DNA from: Fibrobacterota bacterium
GTDB lineage: Bacteria > Fibrobacterota > Fibrobacteria > UBA11236
DNA: 64,000 nucleotides
Direction of reading: 5' to 3'
Assembly (NCBI GenBank): GCA_028287505.1
Contig: JAQBPN010000076.1
Coordinates: 64,069 to 128,068 of the forward strand
Below, in pieces: positions 62,583 to 64,000 of the stretch. Position 1 is the first letter of the stretch, and each line of letters starts with the position of its first letter. The translations under genes and the position numbers were made by a program. The notes beneath the pieces were generated by a model, which worked only from the letters and a program-made list of their open reading frames with translations, was not told where the DNA came from and made no database searches.

Positions 62583-64000
62583 CTACTCCTCGGATTGCAG
62601 CGCGATGTAGTCGGTACGGCCCTTGAAGAAGACTTTGAAGGCGATCTTTTCGCCTTGCTTGAGGGTCTTCACCGCGGCCAGCAGCTTCTTGGGGTCATCC
62701 ACCTTCTGGAAGCTCGCATCATTCTGCCGCTTGTAATAGGAAAGGACCATGCCTTCCTGAAGGCCGTTCTCCGCCGCGCTGGAACCGTCCGAGACGCCGG
62801 TGATCACCACGCCGGCCTGATCGTTCGGGATCGAGTATTTCACCCTGGCATCCTTGTCCAGGGTTCCGAAACGGATACCGAGCTTCTTGGAGAGGAAGCT
62901 TCCGTCATTCTCGTCCGGTTCCGGCGCGCTCACGGCATCATCGCCGGCGACTTCGCTTTCCTCCGGCTTCGCGCCGATCTTGAGGCCGATGGTGGTCCGC
63001 TTGCCGTCGCGGAGCACTTCGAAATCGTACTTTTCACCGGGCTTGAGATCGGCGACCATGTTGCGGAGGTCAGCGGCATCCTGGGCCACGATGCCCTGGA
63101 CCTTGAGGATGATGTCCCCCTCCTTGAGTCCGCCCTTGGCGGCCGGGCCGTTCTTCATCACTTCGCGGACCAGGCAGCCATCCGTGCTGGCAAGCCCCAG
63201 GGCGTCGGCCAGGTTTTCGGAAACGTTGTCGATGCCTATTCCCAGGTAACCGCGGGTGACCTTGCCTTCATAGATCAAATCCTCCGCCACCTTGACGGCC
63301 ATGTTGATGGGGATGGCGAAGCTGACGCCCATGTAGCCGCCGGTGCGGGTATAGATGCTGGAGTTGATGCCCACCACCTCGCCTTTCAGGTTGACCAGGG
63401 GCCCGCCCGAATTTCCCGGATTGACCGCCGCGTCCGTCTGGATGAAATCCTGGTAGGCATCGCCTTGTTGCACCTGATCGCGGCGGCCCTTGGCGGAAAC
63501 GATTCCCGAGGTCACCGTGTTCTGGAGACCGAAGGGATTGCCGATGGCCAGAACCCATTCGCCGATGCCCAGCTTTTTGGAATCGCCGAAGGCGACCACG
63601 GGCAGCTCTTCGCTGGGGGCCTTGATCTTGAGTACGGCCACGTCGGCCTTCTTGTCCACGCCCACCACTCTGGCCACGTAGGTCTTCTTGTTGATCAGGC
63701 TGACTTTCACGATATCGGCGCCTTCGACCACGTGGGCATTGGTGAAAACGTAACCCTGTTTGTTCACGATGAAACCGGAGCCGCCGCCCAGGGGGATGTT
63801 GCGTTTGGGGGAGTTGTCTTCGGGTCCGCCCGGCTGGTTGGGCATGCCGAAGAATTCGAAGAAGGGATGGTTCTGCTGCTTGTCCTGCTCGGACCACTTC
63901 TTTTCCGTGTTCACGCTGACCACGCATGGTGAAACCGACTCCACCACCTTCGCGAACGCGCCATTCAGGAGTTCGATCTTGGCCGCGTCGGTCTGGGCCG
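62583..64000 (-). CDS. HtrA/DegP-family periplasmic serine protease (cut by right edge)
   Basis: The frame stays open to base 64000 (AQTDAAKIELLNGAFAKVVESVSPCVVSVN), so the N-terminus and signal peptide are outside. The catalytic triad is in TNAHVVEGAD (His), KKADVAVLKI (Asp) and GNSGGPLV (Ser). Two PDZ domains follow (YLGIGIDNVSENLADALGL ... and the C-terminal SSAAENGLQEGMVLS). It degrades or refolds damaged envelope proteins. Element B follows its stop codon. Confidence 0.94.
   Translation of the reverse strand, partial: AQTDAAKIELLNGAFAKVVESVSPCVVSVNTEKKWSEQDKQQNHPFFEFFGMPNQPGGPEDNSPKRNIPLGGGSGFIVNKQGYVFTNAHVVEGADIVKVSLINKKTYVARVVGVDKKADVAVLKIKAPSEELPVVAFGDSKKLGIGEWVLAIGNPFGLQNTVTSGIVSAKGRRDQVQQGDAYQDFIQTDAAVNPGNSGGPLVNLKGEVVGINSSIYTRTGGYMGVSFAIPINMAVKVAEDLIYEGKVTRGYLGIGIDNVSENLADALGLASTDGCLVREVMKNGPAAKGGLKEGDIILKVQGIVAQDAADLRNMVADLKPGEKYDFEVLRDGKRTTIGLKIGAKPEESEVAGDDAVSAPEPDENDGSFLSKKLGIRFGTLDKDARVKYSIPNDQAGVVITGVSDGSSAAENGLQEGMVLSYYKRQNDASFQKVDDPKKLLAAVKTLKQGEKIAFKVFFKGRTDYIALQSEE

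Overview
The window is a GC-rich, gene-dense chromosomal segment from a Gram-negative (diderm) bacterium. It carries BamA, Skp, LpxD/LpxC/FabZ/LpxA, LolC/E-LolD and an Mla-type lipid transporter. The best taxonomic clue is at 30.6-33.5 kb: a TIGR02147-like regulator (a family I know as expanded in Fibrobacter) coupled to a lipoprotein with a GGGTxVGNP motif after the lipobox cysteine. With a PorX-type response regulator, this suggests an uncultured, GC-rich member of the Fibrobacterota. That placement is an inference. I saw no rRNA, tRNA, CRISPR array, phage or insertion sequence.

Layout. 0-6.8 kb: the 3' end of a cysteine desulfurase, bifunctional putA, a small membrane protein, bioB, and overlapping hisH-hisF. 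7-17 kb: a nitrogen-scavenging cluster. A sigma54 enhancer-binding protein is followed by a five-gene UrtABCDE/FmdDEF-type ABC importer, an aliphatic amidase, FmdB and a formamidase. Two -24/-12 promoters, each with an inverted-repeat operator at the same distance upstream, suggest one regulon. 17-26.3 kb: a solitary RHH antitoxin-like gene, then prfB (with its programmed +1 frameshift), lysS, lolC/E, lolD, a reduced mcsA, a catalytically degenerate mcsB, and clpC. 26.4-35.9 kb: an envelope biogenesis run (bamA, skp, lpxD, lpxC, fabZ, lpxA) interrupted between lpxD and lpxC by an inverted three-gene module: TIGR02147 regulator, lipoprotein, secreted protein. 36-44.8 kb: a hypothetical gene, pyruvate phosphate dikinase with a histone-like Lys/Ala/Pro tail, a RIC-like hemerythrin, pdxB, serine acetyltransferase and a glycosyltransferase. 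44.8-53.8 kb: two divergent sets forming an Mla-like lipid transport locus (OM protein, lipoprotein, MlaD, MlaF, STAS-MlaE on the minus strand; TolC-like, MlaC and two membrane proteins on the plus strand). 53.8-64 kb: tsaE, a PorX/PorY-like two-component pair, serS, a TonB-dependent-receptor-like protein and an HtrA protease cut by the right edge.

The most novel signal is a family of three structured elements, at 54478-54709, 61648-61886 and 62336-62544. Each begins 12-38 nt after a protein stop codon, in the same orientation as that gene. Each is closed by a long GC-rich helix whose sequence differs between copies while pairing is kept. Each contains the same internal core (ATTASCCGGT, 5-6 nt, CATTGRTTCC, tetraloop, GGAAGA) at nearly fixed distances. 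This pattern fits a repeated structured RNA. I do not recognise the family.
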